In this document: positions 44,743 to 53,299 of the stretch, one piece after another
How the letters are laid out: every line of letters starts with the position of its first letter
Numbering within the stretch: position 1 is the first letter of the stretch
Assembly (NCBI RefSeq): GCF_900107685.1
Contig: NZ_FNRQ01000008.1
Span: forward strand, 62,001-126,000
DNA from: Paraburkholderia sartisoli
GTDB lineage: Bacteria > Pseudomonadota > Gammaproteobacteria > Burkholderiales > Burkholderiaceae
Reading direction: 5' to 3'
DNA: 64,000 bases
Position numbers and translations under genes: made by a program
The notes under the pieces: generated by a model
What the model was told of the DNA's origin: nothing
What the model saw: the letters and a program-made list of their open reading frames with translations, nothing else
The model's database searches: none

Positions 44743-45672
44743 ATGACGACGCTTGTTATTGCCGAACACGACAACGCTCAAATCAGGAGCGCGACGCTTC
44801 ACACCATCGCCGCCGCAAGGCAGCTTTTGAATGGCGTCCACGTCCTCGTCGCTGGCAGCGACGCACACCATGTCGCGGAAGCTGCCAGCAAGATCGCAGG
44901 CGTGGACAAGGTCATCCTCGTCGATGCGCCTCAATTCGCGGATGGTCTCGCGGAGAACGTAGCGGCTCAGGTGCTGGCCCTCGCAAACGGCTACTCCCAT
45001 ATCTTCTTCGCCGCCACGGCTGCCGGCAAGAACACGGCGCCGCGCGTGGCGGCAAAGCTGGACGCATCGCAGATTTCCGACGTCATCGCCATCGAGTCCG
45101 CCGACACGTTCCAGCGTCCCGTCTATGCGGGGAACGCGATCGCAACGGTGCAGTCAGGCGACCCGGTGAAAATCGCAACCATCCGTACGACGGCGTTCGA
45201 TGCAGCCGGGGCCGAAGGCGGAAATGCGGCCATCGAAACTGCACCGCCCGTCGCGGATTCAGGCCTGTCGACTTTCATCCGCCGTGAAATCGCAACGAGC
45301 GACCGGCCTGAACTCACCGCAGCGCGCGTCGTTGTGTCGGGTGGCCGCGGTCTGGGCAGCAAGGAAAACTTCGCGCTTCTCGATCCTCTCGCGGAGAAGC
45401 TCGGCGCCGCGGTCGGCGCATCGCGCGCGGCGGTCGATTCGGGCTACGCACCGAACGACTGGCAAGTCGGCCAGACAGGGAAAATCGTCGCTCCAGAACT
45501 CTACGTCGCCATCGGCATTTCGGGCGCTATCCAGCATCTGGCCGGCATGAAAGACTCGAAGGTCATCGTCGCAGTCAACAAGGATGCTGACGCACCGATA
45601 TTCGGTGTTGCCGACTACGGTCTCATCGGCGACCTGTTCGAGGTCCTGCCCGCGCTGACACAATCGCTATAG
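44743..45672 (+). CDS. etfA: Electron transfer flavoprotein alpha subunit
   Basis: Alpha subunit of ETF (309 residues), carrying the redox FAD. The C-terminal FAD domain shows VVSGGRGLGSKENFALLD (about residues 202-219), GQTGKIVAPELYVAIGISGA (about residues 243-262) and DADAPIFGVADYGLIGDL. Its ATG directly follows the etfB stop. A second etf pair for fatty acid oxidation would be expected elsewhere, so this copy is probably dedicated to the amine dehydrogenase in the same operon. Confidence 0.96.
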   Translation: MTTLVIAEHDNAQIRSATLHTIAAARQLLNGVHVLVAGSDAHHVAEAASKIAGVDKVILVDAPQFADGLAENVAAQVLALANGYSHIFFAATAAGKNTAPRVAAKLDASQISDVIAIESADTFQRPVYAGNAIATVQSGDPVKIATIRTTAFDAAGAEGGNAAIETAPPVADSGLSTFIRREIATSDRPELTAARVVVSGGRGLGSKENFALLDPLAEKLGAAVGASRAAVDSGYAPNDWQVGQTGKIVAPELYVAIGISGAIQHLAGMKDSKVIVAVNKDADAPIFGVADYGLIGDLFEVLPALTQSL

Positions 45673-45728
45673 GCACTCGCGCATCGAATCTCCTGGAGCG
45701 GGAACTTGAGCCGTCTCAGCGAAGTGAT

Positions 45729-45748
45729 CGCCGGGGCGGCGTTTTTTT
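45729..45748 (+). terminator. Intrinsic terminator after etfA
   Basis: CGCCG-GGG-CGGCG is a 5-bp stem followed at once by seven T residues. It lies between the convergent etfA and hutG genes. The stem is short but the T-run is clear. Confidence 0.6.
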
Positions 45749-46550
45749 AGACCGGTAGTGCAAGCATCGCGTCGACAGCGGCCGTGACCATGCGCTCAAC
45801 CACCGGCGCGACCCGGCTCGCCAGGTCTGGCCGGTAATCAAACGGCGCCGTTTCGTTCATGTACGTCGACTGGCACATTTCCAGCTGTATCGCGTGAACA
45901 CCCTGCTCAGGGCGTCCGTACTCCCGGGTGATGTACCCGCCCTTGAACCGTCCATTGGCGACCCAGGTGAACGGTTGCTCGTCCAGCGTCTGCGTGACGG
46001 AATCCAGAATCCTCGGGGCACAGCTCTTTCCTGAGTTCGTTCCAATGTTCAGGTCCGGCAATTTCCCTTCGAAGAGCCGCGGCAAAACACTGGCAATCGA
46101 GTGCGCCTCCCACAACAGGACAACGCCGAACCGGGCCTTCAGACGGTCCAGTTCTTCACGCAGCTTCGTGTGGTAGGGGGTCCAGTATGTCTTCAGCCTG
46201 AAGCTCAACGCCTCTGCATCAGGTTCTGTTCCCGCACGATAAAGCGGTTCGCCGCGAAAGGTTTCGGTCGGGCAAAGCGCGGTCGTTGTCTGCCCCGGAT
46301 AGAGGCTCTCTCCACTCGCCGGCCGGTTGAGATCAATGACATAGCGGGAGTATCGGGCGCCAAGCACCGACGCTCCCGACGATCTCGCGAATTCGTACAG
46401 CTTGTCCAGATGCCAGTCTGTGTCGGCGAGATCCGAGGCTGCATCCGTGAGTTGGCTCTGGACAGGTTCGGGAATTTCGGTACCGAGATGGGGAATAGAA
46501 ATCAGCAGCGGCAGTGTGCCTTGATGAAATCGAAAATCAAATTCAGTCAC
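45747..46550 (-). CDS. hutG: N-formylglutamate amidohydrolase (HutG type)
   Basis: A 267-residue enzyme that hydrolyses N-formyl-L-glutamate to glutamate and formate. The start LLISIPHLGTEIPEP (about residues 14-28), the segment RYVIDLNRPASGESLYPGQ (about residues 68-86), the active-site stretch LLWEAHSIASVLPRLFEG, and NIGTNSGKSCAPRI are all canonical. GTG is the start, with GGAG eight bases upstream. It converges with etfA and is not in a histidine operon. Its formyl substrate in this setting is unknown. Confidence 0.9.
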   Translation of the reverse strand: MTEFDFRFHQGTLPLLISIPHLGTEIPEPVQSQLTDAASDLADTDWHLDKLYEFARSSGASVLGARYSRYVIDLNRPASGESLYPGQTTTALCPTETFRGEPLYRAGTEPDAEALSFRLKTYWTPYHTKLREELDRLKARFGVVLLWEAHSIASVLPRLFEGKLPDLNIGTNSGKSCAPRILDSVTQTLDEQPFTWVANGRFKGGYITREYGRPEQGVHAIQLEMCQSTYMNETAPFDYRPDLASRVAPVVERMVTAAVDAMLALPV

Positions 46551-46782
46551 AGCGCAATCTCCATGGTTTCACGGTCCTCCGGTTCGATTTCCCGAATGCA
46601 CGAAACCGTCCTGGCGGAACTTCGCATGCGCGATACGATAGAAAAACAAAAACGGAGTTGCTGCTCCATCACCTCTGATTACCATGTGCATAAGACGCGA
46701 TTATCTAAACGGAACGCGTGCGTTATCGAGGGATTCTTAAACTTGGGGGCGCTTCAGCCAGGCCGTCTTTTCAGAGAGTGTC

Positions 46783-48117
46783 ATGCCGGAAACCAATGAA
46801 GCGTTCGAACCACAAAATTGCATCTCTCCCGTACCGGCAGACCCTGCGAATCTGGACGTCGCCCGCACCGGCCCTCTCTCGGAAGCCACGCTGCTGGGTC
46901 GAAAGACCCACCCTGTAGCGGCCGACGTCGCCCAGACGACCGGCGCGCTGCCCCGCAGCGAATATCGGACCATGGCGGGGTTGTTGGGCGGCTACGCTTT
47001 GCTGATCATGGGCAACGGGTTGTTCCAGACATTGATACCGCTGCGCATGCTCAATGCTGGAGACACCACGTTTGCTGTCGGGATGATTCAATCCTGCTAC
47101 TACGTCGGATTCATGGTCGGTGCGATCTTCAACCGTCGTCTCATCGATCGTATCGGGCAACATCGAACGTTCGTCGCTTTCTCCGCGGTCGTCGCGATAC
47201 TGGCATTGGCCTTTGGCCGTTTCGAATCCACGTGGGCGCTGGCGCTCATACGGTTCTTGACGGGCTTTGCCTTCATGGGCTTATACACGTCAATCGAAAG
47301 CTGGCTGAACGGCGTTGTTCGAAACGAGCGACGCGGTCAGGTCTTTGGTTCCTATGCTGCCATCAACTACCTCGCAGTGGGGTCGGGCCAGTTCCTGTTA
47401 AACGCCGGGGACTCGTCCGGCAACACACAGCTGTCGATTGTGGCGGCCCTGTTCACCGCCGCCATCCTGCCGGTGACGCTCCTGGAGGGTTGGCCCCTCA
47501 GGGTTTCGGATGCGGCTTTAGACCGGATGCCTTCGCAAACGTGGAAGGAAAGCATCCTTGCCTTGAAATCGTCGACGCCTCTCGCCATTCCCGGGTGTGT
47601 CCTTGCCGGGTTTCTCTACAGCACCTTCTATTCGATGACTCCGGTGTACCTCGCGCGCACGGGCTTTTCGACGGCGGAGCTATCGGCGTTCATGGGAACC
47701 GCGCTTATAGGCGCGCTTCTGCCCCAGTGGCCTATGGGCCGTCTTTCAGACATCATCGACAGGCGTCGGCTGGTCTGCCGGATCGCGCTGGTTTCGACCT
47801 GTCTTAGCGCCGCACTGGTCGTTTTTCATCAGCGGCACTTCGTGTGGGTCGCAACGCTGGTCTACGTAGCCGTCACATTCACGCAATACGGACTGATCGT
47901 TTCCCATGTCAACGACCGGACAGAGCCACATCGCCGTGTCGCTGTCACTGCGACTCTTTTGCTGATGTTTTCGTTTGGGGGAATGGTTGGCCCCTTCGTC
48001 GCGTCGTTATTGATGAGCGCCATCGGGCCGGGTGGCCTGTTCGTGTTTAACGGAATTTCCTGCGCGATGCTGGCCCTCTGCGCCGCGCACGCGATGGGAA
48101 AGACGCAACCCGCCTGA
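46783..48117 (+). CDS. MFS transporter with long polar N-terminal extension
   Basis: A 444-residue major facilitator protein with twelve predicted helices starting near residue 65 (MAGLLGGYALLIMGNGLFQT). Signature loops are FNRRLIDRIGQHRTFVAFS and QWPMGRLSDIIDRRRLVCR. The pattern GLYTSIESWLNG after helix 4 resembles the YcaD-like group, whose substrates are poorly known. The first 60 residues are polar and unlike known relatives; a later start is possible, although GAGAG lies upstream of the chosen ATG. It stands alone between hutG and the cupin gene. Confidence 0.83.
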   Translation: MPETNEAFEPQNCISPVPADPANLDVARTGPLSEATLLGRKTHPVAADVAQTTGALPRSEYRTMAGLLGGYALLIMGNGLFQTLIPLRMLNAGDTTFAVGMIQSCYYVGFMVGAIFNRRLIDRIGQHRTFVAFSAVVAILALAFGRFESTWALALIRFLTGFAFMGLYTSIESWLNGVVRNERRGQVFGSYAAINYLAVGSGQFLLNAGDSSGNTQLSIVAALFTAAILPVTLLEGWPLRVSDAALDRMPSQTWKESILALKSSTPLAIPGCVLAGFLYSTFYSMTPVYLARTGFSTAELSAFMGTALIGALLPQWPMGRLSDIIDRRRLVCRIALVSTCLSAALVVFHQRHFVWVATLVYVAVTFTQYGLIVSHVNDRTEPHRRVAVTATLLLMFSFGGMVGPFVASLLMSAIGPGGLFVFNGISCAMLALCAAHAMGKTQPA

Positions 48118-48188
48118 CGATAAAAGGTGCGATGCGCTCAGCGGTTCACTGGACTCGGGGTGCAGATAGCGAGCCGGTTGCGATCAGG

Positions 48189-48590
48189 TCAGGAAACGAT
48201 TTTCGACCCGGTGTGAGCAACAACAAGCACCGTGCATCCCGCTTTTGATGAAGTACTGTGCCGCGAGCCAGCAGGATATGTCACCGTTTGACCAGGAAGG
48301 AAATCCGTCCCGTCGTCGTCCGTGAAGACACCGTCCAGCACCATCACCAACTCCGTGGAGTCGTGCTGGTGCTCTGGCGAGCGGGCTCCGGGGTTGACAC
48401 GCATCCAGTAGCTGGACCACGCACCATTTTCGTCATCGGCGACGGGTATCCAGAAGTAGCCTGGAAGCGTCTGGCCTCCGATTTTCATGGGCTGCCAGTC
48501 GCGTGCATCGATTGCATACCCGCGACGGCCGTTCGTGATCTTCAGGCCAAAGATCGGGCGGACGTCTTCATCGTTGAACCCGATGGTCAT
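48189..48590 (-). CDS. Cupin-domain protein at the end of the putA operon
   Basis: A 133-residue single-domain cupin. The first motif is NPGARSPEHQHDSTELVMVL (about residues 65-84), supplying two His and one Glu. The second is GQTVTYPAGSRHSTSSKAGC with the fourth ligand His, so the metal site looks complete. It starts 54 bases after putA on the same strand and should be cotranscribed. It could sense or convert a pathway metabolite. ATG 48590 is preferred to a TTG at 48626. Confidence 0.8.
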   Translation of the reverse strand: MTIGFNDEDVRPIFGLKITNGRRGYAIDARDWQPMKIGGQTLPGYFWIPVADDENGAWSSYWMRVNPGARSPEHQHDSTELVMVLDGVFTDDDGTDFLPGQTVTYPAGSRHSTSSKAGCTVLVVAHTGSKIVS

Positions 48591-48644
48591 TTCAATCGCT
48601 CTCTTCTTCACTTCAGGTGCGGGCAATCGCGTCGATGAAAGCGC

Positions 48645-51600
48645 TCAACATGCGTCTTCGCTCAGAACCATCAGTTGCGTATTGCCCCCCGCAGCGCTGG
48701 CATTCACGGTCGTAACCCGCTCGCGAACGACCTGGGTCCAGTCGTATTGCCCCGACGCGCCGGCGAACACCGCCGCAATGTGCCTTCGAGCCGCGGTCTC
48801 CCGAATCAAGCCGGCGTTGGTCTGCTTCTGCTCCGCCAGCACGACAACCGGGTTCACTCCATCGATTTCACCGCGAATGACCTGACCGGCATCTGCGGAA
48901 TCGACAATGCGGCAGTCGCCCGCCAGTATCTTCGCCACGTCATCGGACACCGACGACCTGAGCAAGACTACCTCATTGCCAAACGCCGATGCCACCATCG
49001 CTTGCGCGACAATCGAACTCGCGGTTTCGCCCGCGCAGAAGACCTGGCCTCGTGGCAACAGCTCTACCGTGTTTTCCTCACCGGTTAGCGCGGGAAGCGC
49101 CAGCGGCTCAAGGGCGTCGACAATGCGCTTCAGTTGCCGACTCGTGGTGGCGAGCGCGTCGCTATCCGTCGTCAGGCCCCGCCCGGATGCAAGTGCGACT
49201 AGCGCATCCAGTTTGCGCTTCGCATCCGTACGCGACTGCTGCAAGGCGTCCCGGCGATTTCTCAGCTTTCCGTCGCGTCCTTCAAACGGAAACTCGTAAA
49301 ACTTCTCGCTCGCCAACGCTCCCGACACGGCAAACGGACCACTCGACGATGCGAACGAATCCGGGATGCTTCGCGTAAGTGCCAGCAAGGTGAGCGGCCC
49401 GCCTGCCATCGGTCCCGTTCCACACGCACCGACACCGCCGTAAGGTTGCATGCCGACGAACGCACTGTGCGTCGAGCGGTTGATGCAAACACTGTTGGCC
49501 CGTGTCCTGGACAACAGCTTGCCCGCTGCCTCGTTGATACGGGTATGCAAGCCCTGAACGCCGCACCCAAGTGTGTTCAGAATCTCGACCAGCGCATCCA
49601 TTTCCCCTGTCTTCCAGCGAACCACATGCAGAACCGGCCCTGCTACGGCAAGGTCGACGTTCGACAGTGAAGCCAGGTCCTTGATGTCTACGATTGCCGG
49701 CGCAACGAAGTTGCCCTTTGCGCAGCTATCCGGAAGCTTCCCGCGCGTGACGGAGAAGCCACGACCCTTCATCGCTTCCAGATACTTTTCCACGCGCGCC
49801 TGCATCAGGCGTGTCGCAACGGGACCGACATCGGTCGCGACATCCAGCGGGCTCCCCATCACGCGCTCGCTCAGCATGCCTTTTAGCATGCGAAGAACTT
49901 TCTCTGCCGTCGACTCCTGCAGGCAAAGAATCCGCAACGACGATGCCGTCTGGCCCGCCCCCCTGAACGCGGAAACCATCGCGTCCGAAATCACCTGCTC
50001 GGGCAGGGCGGAACTGTCGACGATCATCGAATTGGCGCTCGCTACCGAGCCATGAAACTTCGGCGAATGCGGCAGTTCCGCGAGCTGGGCGGCTATGGAT
50101 TTCGAGGTTCCGGCCGAGCCCGAGAAGATCACGGCCGCAACACGTTCATCCGACACCAGTGCCCGCCCGACAGTGGCCCCCTCGCCCACAAGCAGCTGCA
50201 ACACGCCCTCAGGAACACCACTCGCGAGGAACAGCCGGACCGTTGCGTATGCAATCAGACTGGCGCTTGATGACGGCTTCGCAATCGCCACGTTACCCGC
50301 GGCAAGAGACCAGGCAATCTGCCCGACCAGCGTCGACAGCGGGGAAGAGACGGGAGTCAGGCTCACGACAGTTCCCAGCCCGTCGGCGGACTGCATCCGG
50401 GTATCCGCGTTCAGCTGACAGGCGTACAACCTGCACAGGTTGACAGCGGTGCGCACCTCCTCTGCCGCCTCGACGAGGGTCGCTCCGTTCTCAAGGACCA
50501 GCAGCGCGCCCAGGCGGGTCGCCTGTCGCTCGAGTTCTCCTGCAACGGACTCCAGGATAGACGCGCGCGCGTTGACCGGAGTCTGACGCCACGTTGTGCT
50601 CGCTAACGTCGCTGCGGCAAGCACTTCCGCGACGGTGGCAAATTTCGAAGTCGCGACGGTGCCAATGACCTCGGAGTTGTCCGCCGCGCTATAAACGAGC
50701 CTTGTCGCGTCCGCTGCCGCTTCCTCGACACCCGCGACGATGGAGCCGGCCGCGATGCGATTCACGCGCAGGTCGGCGAGCGCCGCGTCAAACCCAGCGG
50801 AGTGGCCGAAGCTGAGTGCCGCGGCATTGATCCGGCCAGGCAAGACGCCGGCCGGTGAGACGATACCCGCGTGTGGCCTGCCGCCAGTGCGTGCGGCCTT
50901 TGCAACCGGGTCTTCGACGATGTCGGCGATGCTGACTGCCGGGTCGACAATCTGGTTCACGAAAGAAGAATTCGCACCGTTCTCAAGCAACCGGCGGACA
51001 AGATAGGCAAGCAGCGTGGCATGCGGACCGACCGGCGCATAGATCCGGCACGGACGTCCGAGCTTCGACGGGCCGACGACCTGGTCATATACGGTTTCGC
51101 CCATGCCGTGGAGGCACTGAAACTCATATTCCTTGCCACCGGCGAGCGTATGCACTGCCGCGATGGAGAAGGCGTTGTGCGTGGCGAACTGCGGAAAGAT
51201 GGCATCCGGCGCGTCGAGCAGGACCCTGGCGCAGGCAATGTAGCTCACGTCAGAATGGACTTTTCGCGTGAACACCGGGTAGCCCGCCGCGCCGGCATCC
51301 TGGGCCAGCTTGATTTCGGTGTCCCAGTACGCGCCCTTCACCAGCCGGACGTTGATGCGGCGGCCGGTCGACCGTGCGAGCGCGATAATCCAGTCGGCAA
51401 CGGCTCGCCCCCGTTTCTGGTAGGCCTGCAGCGAGATGCCGATACCGTTCCAGCCTCGCAAACCCGGTTCCCTGCAAAGACGCTCGAGCATCTCGAGCGT
51501 AAGCTCGAAGCGCGCGGACTCTTCCTGGTCGAGATGGAACCCGATGCCATATTTTCTGGCGAGTTCCGCAAGCTGCAGGAGGCGGGGATAGAGCTCGACG

Positions 51601-52409
51601 AGAACGCGCTCTCGCTGTGCGAGTTCATAGCGCGGATGCAGCCCGGAAATCTTGACGGAAACGCCAGGGCCGTCAATCGGCCCACGACCTTTCGCGTCCT
51701 CGCCAATCGCCTCGATGGCGTGCCGGTATGACTCGAAATATGCCTGCGCATCCTCGTCCGTCAGGGCGGCCTCGCCGAGCATGTCGTACGAGTAGCGATA
51801 ACCTCCTGATTCGCGTCCCTTAGCCGCGCCGATCGCCTCCTCGATGGTCTGGCCCGTGACGAACTGCTTTCCAAGCATCCGCATGGCGTACGCCACACCG
51901 GCACGGACGACTGCCTCGCCACCCTTGCGCAAGACGTTCGTCAAGGCCTCTGTCAGCGCCTTCTCGTCCGGCTGCTTTAGCAGCTTTCCCGTCACCAGCA
52001 ATCCCCACGCCGTGGCGTTCACGAATAGCGAAGGCGATTTGCCGATGTGGGCACGCCAGTCTGCGTCGACAATCTTGTCCCGGATCAGCTGGTTCCGGGT
52101 TTCCGTGTCCGGAATGCGCAGCATCGCTTCCGCGAGGCACATCAGCGCAATGCCTTCGCGACTGTCGAGCGAGAACTCCTGCGTCAACAGGTCCACGCCC
52201 CCCGCATCGATGCGCGCGTCCCGCACACCTTGCGCGAGTCGCGCTGCAAGCGCCTGAGCCGTCTTGAGCGTATGCGCATCCATTCGCGCGGCCTGCATCA
52301 TCGCCTGAACGGCAACCTCCTCGCTGAGAGCAGACGCATCGGTAATCCTTTGACGCAAAACGCTGAGGCTCGTCGTAACGTCCGGCATTGCTTTTGTTTC
52401 CGACAACAT
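48645..52409 (-). CDS. putA: PutA with active proline dehydrogenase half and degenerate P5C dehydrogenase half
   Basis: A 1254-residue PutA without an N-terminal ribbon-helix-helix DNA-binding domain. The proline dehydrogenase barrel (about residues 200-500) is intact: SVKISGLHPRY, GFHLDQEES, VRLVKGAYWD, YEFQCLHGMGE and RRLLENGANSSFVN. The aldehyde dehydrogenase half (about 560-1040) aligns throughout with standard PutA but has lost its catalytic residues. Where GQRCSALR is expected it reads GQTASSLR (Cys to Ala822). Where ETGG is expected it reads GSVAS (Glu to Ser788), and PWNFPL has become PVSSPL. The C-terminal end VNASAAGGNTQLMVL is normal. It should oxidise proline, or a related imino acid, to P5C and need a separate P5C dehydrogenase. 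One is encoded at 56872-58482 in the same operon. Confidence 0.93.
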   Translation of the reverse strand: MLSETKAMPDVTTSLSVLRQRITDASALSEEVAVQAMMQAARMDAHTLKTAQALAARLAQGVRDARIDAGGVDLLTQEFSLDSREGIALMCLAEAMLRIPDTETRNQLIRDKIVDADWRAHIGKSPSLFVNATAWGLLVTGKLLKQPDEKALTEALTNVLRKGGEAVVRAGVAYAMRMLGKQFVTGQTIEEAIGAAKGRESGGYRYSYDMLGEAALTDEDAQAYFESYRHAIEAIGEDAKGRGPIDGPGVSVKISGLHPRYELAQRERVLVELYPRLLQLAELARKYGIGFHLDQEESARFELTLEMLERLCREPGLRGWNGIGISLQAYQKRGRAVADWIIALARSTGRRINVRLVKGAYWDTEIKLAQDAGAAGYPVFTRKVHSDVSYIACARVLLDAPDAIFPQFATHNAFSIAAVHTLAGGKEYEFQCLHGMGETVYDQVVGPSKLGRPCRIYAPVGPHATLLAYLVRRLLENGANSSFVNQIVDPAVSIADIVEDPVAKAARTGGRPHAGIVSPAGVLPGRINAAALSFGHSAGFDAALADLRVNRIAAGSIVAGVEEAAADATRLVYSAADNSEVIGTVATSKFATVAEVLAAATLASTTWRQTPVNARASILESVAGELERQATRLGALLVLENGATLVEAAEEVRTAVNLCRLYACQLNADTRMQSADGLGTVVSLTPVSSPLSTLVGQIAWSLAAGNVAIAKPSSSASLIAYATVRLFLASGVPEGVLQLLVGEGATVGRALVSDERVAAVIFSGSAGTSKSIAAQLAELPHSPKFHGSVASANSMIVDSSALPEQVISDAMVSAFRGAGQTASSLRILCLQESTAEKVLRMLKGMLSERVMGSPLDVATDVGPVATRLMQARVEKYLEAMKGRGFSVTRGKLPDSCAKGNFVAPAIVDIKDLASLSNVDLAVAGPVLHVVRWKTGEMDALVEILNTLGCGVQGLHTRINEAAGKLLSRTRANSVCINRSTHSAFVGMQPYGGVGACGTGPMAGGPLTLLALTRSIPDSFASSSGPFAVSGALASEKFYEFPFEGRDGKLRNRRDALQQSRTDAKRKLDALVALASGRGLTTDSDALATTSRQLKRIVDALEPLALPALTGEENTVELLPRGQVFCAGETASSIVAQAMVASAFGNEVVLLRSSVSDDVAKILAGDCRIVDSADAGQVIRGEIDGVNPVVVLAEQKQTNAGLIRETAARRHIAAVFAGASGQYDWTQVVRERVTTVNASAAGGNTQLMVLSEDAC

Positions 52410-52458
52410 ATTGAGGTGACCCGATAAAGAAGGCTCGAAAAGCGGCTATAGCCTGCAG

Positions 52459-53295
52459 CTAGATTGCGCGTGCACTTCCACGCAGCCGTTCAGTTCTACG
52501 ACGCAGCATTTCTAGCGTCAGGAGCAACAATGTTGAGATGACAACCAGAACAGTGGCGACGGCCAGGATAGTCGGGCTCAACTGCTCTCTGATGCCGGAC
52601 CACATTTGCCGTGGCACGGTGCGTTGATCGGTGCCCGTGAGAAACAGCGCGACGACAATTTCATCGAACGATGTCGCGAACGCGAACAGGGCGCCCGAAA
52701 TGACACCCGGGGCGATAATGGGCAACTTGATCTGAAGGAAGACTCGCACGGGAGAGGCCCCCATGCTTCTGCCCGCCCGCGTCAGGGTCTCGTTGAATCC
52801 GGCAAGCGTCGCGGTCACCGTCACCACGACAAACGGAACGCCGAGCGCCGCATGCGCGAGCGTCAGACCCGTCAGACTGTTGGTGAGTCCGAACGGGCTG
52901 AACGCAAAGTAGACGCCGACTGCGGTGATGATGACAGGCACGATCATCGGCGACACCAGGACACCCGTAATCAGCGCCTTTCCCTTGAGTCGCGGATGCA
53001 TCAGACCCAGCGACGCGGTCACGCCAAGAACGGTTGCAAGGAGTGTCGACGCCACGCCGACGATCATCGTGTTCTTGAGCGCAAGCATCCACTCCGGGCT
53101 GTTGATGAAGTCGTGGTACCACCGCAGGCTTACGCCAGGAAGCGGATAGGTGAAATAAGGCTGTGAGTTGAACGACAGCGGCATCACAACCAGTACCGGC
53201 GAAATCAGAAACAGCAGCACCGCAAGTGAAAGCCCCACGTGGGCAAGTCTTCCGACCCGGCCCCATACTGTCACATAGGCTGGAAAGTTGAACAT
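52459..53295 (-). CDS. ABC transporter permease, PotC type
   Basis: Inner-membrane permease (278 residues, six predicted helices) of a polyamine/opine-type ABC importer. The signal-like first helix is at about residues 18-42. The ABC-docking EAA segment reads AGRSMGASPVRVFLQIKLP (about residues 178-196). I start at ATG 53295, four bases after the potB-like stop, with GGGGTGA upstream. The substrate cannot be read from the permease. The operon context suggests a quaternary ammonium amino acid such as a betaine. Confidence 0.9.
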   Translation of the reverse strand: MFNFPAYVTVWGRVGRLAHVGLSLAVLLFLISPVLVVMPLSFNSQPYFTYPLPGVSLRWYHDFINSPEWMLALKNTMIVGVASTLLATVLGVTASLGLMHPRLKGKALITGVLVSPMIVPVIITAVGVYFAFSPFGLTNSLTGLTLAHAALGVPFVVVTVTATLAGFNETLTRAGRSMGASPVRVFLQIKLPIIAPGVISGALFAFATSFDEIVVALFLTGTDQRTVPRQMWSGIREQLSPTILAVATVLVVISTLLLLTLEMLRRRTERLRGSARAI

Positions 53296-53299
53296 GTCA

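Noticed and set aside
43369..46550. Calling the region a histidine utilisation operon
   Set aside because: Only hutD and hutG homologues are present. The histidase, urocanase and imidazolonepropionase genes are missing, and the partners are ETF and amine dehydrogenase genes.
48645..52409. Reading the missing Cys in PutA as the inactive C-terminal ALDH-like domain of long PutA types
   Set aside because: Flanking conserved segments (IVDSSALPEQV before, LRILCLQ after, and the normal C-terminal end) place it at the true P5C dehydrogenase active site, not in an extra C-terminal domain.
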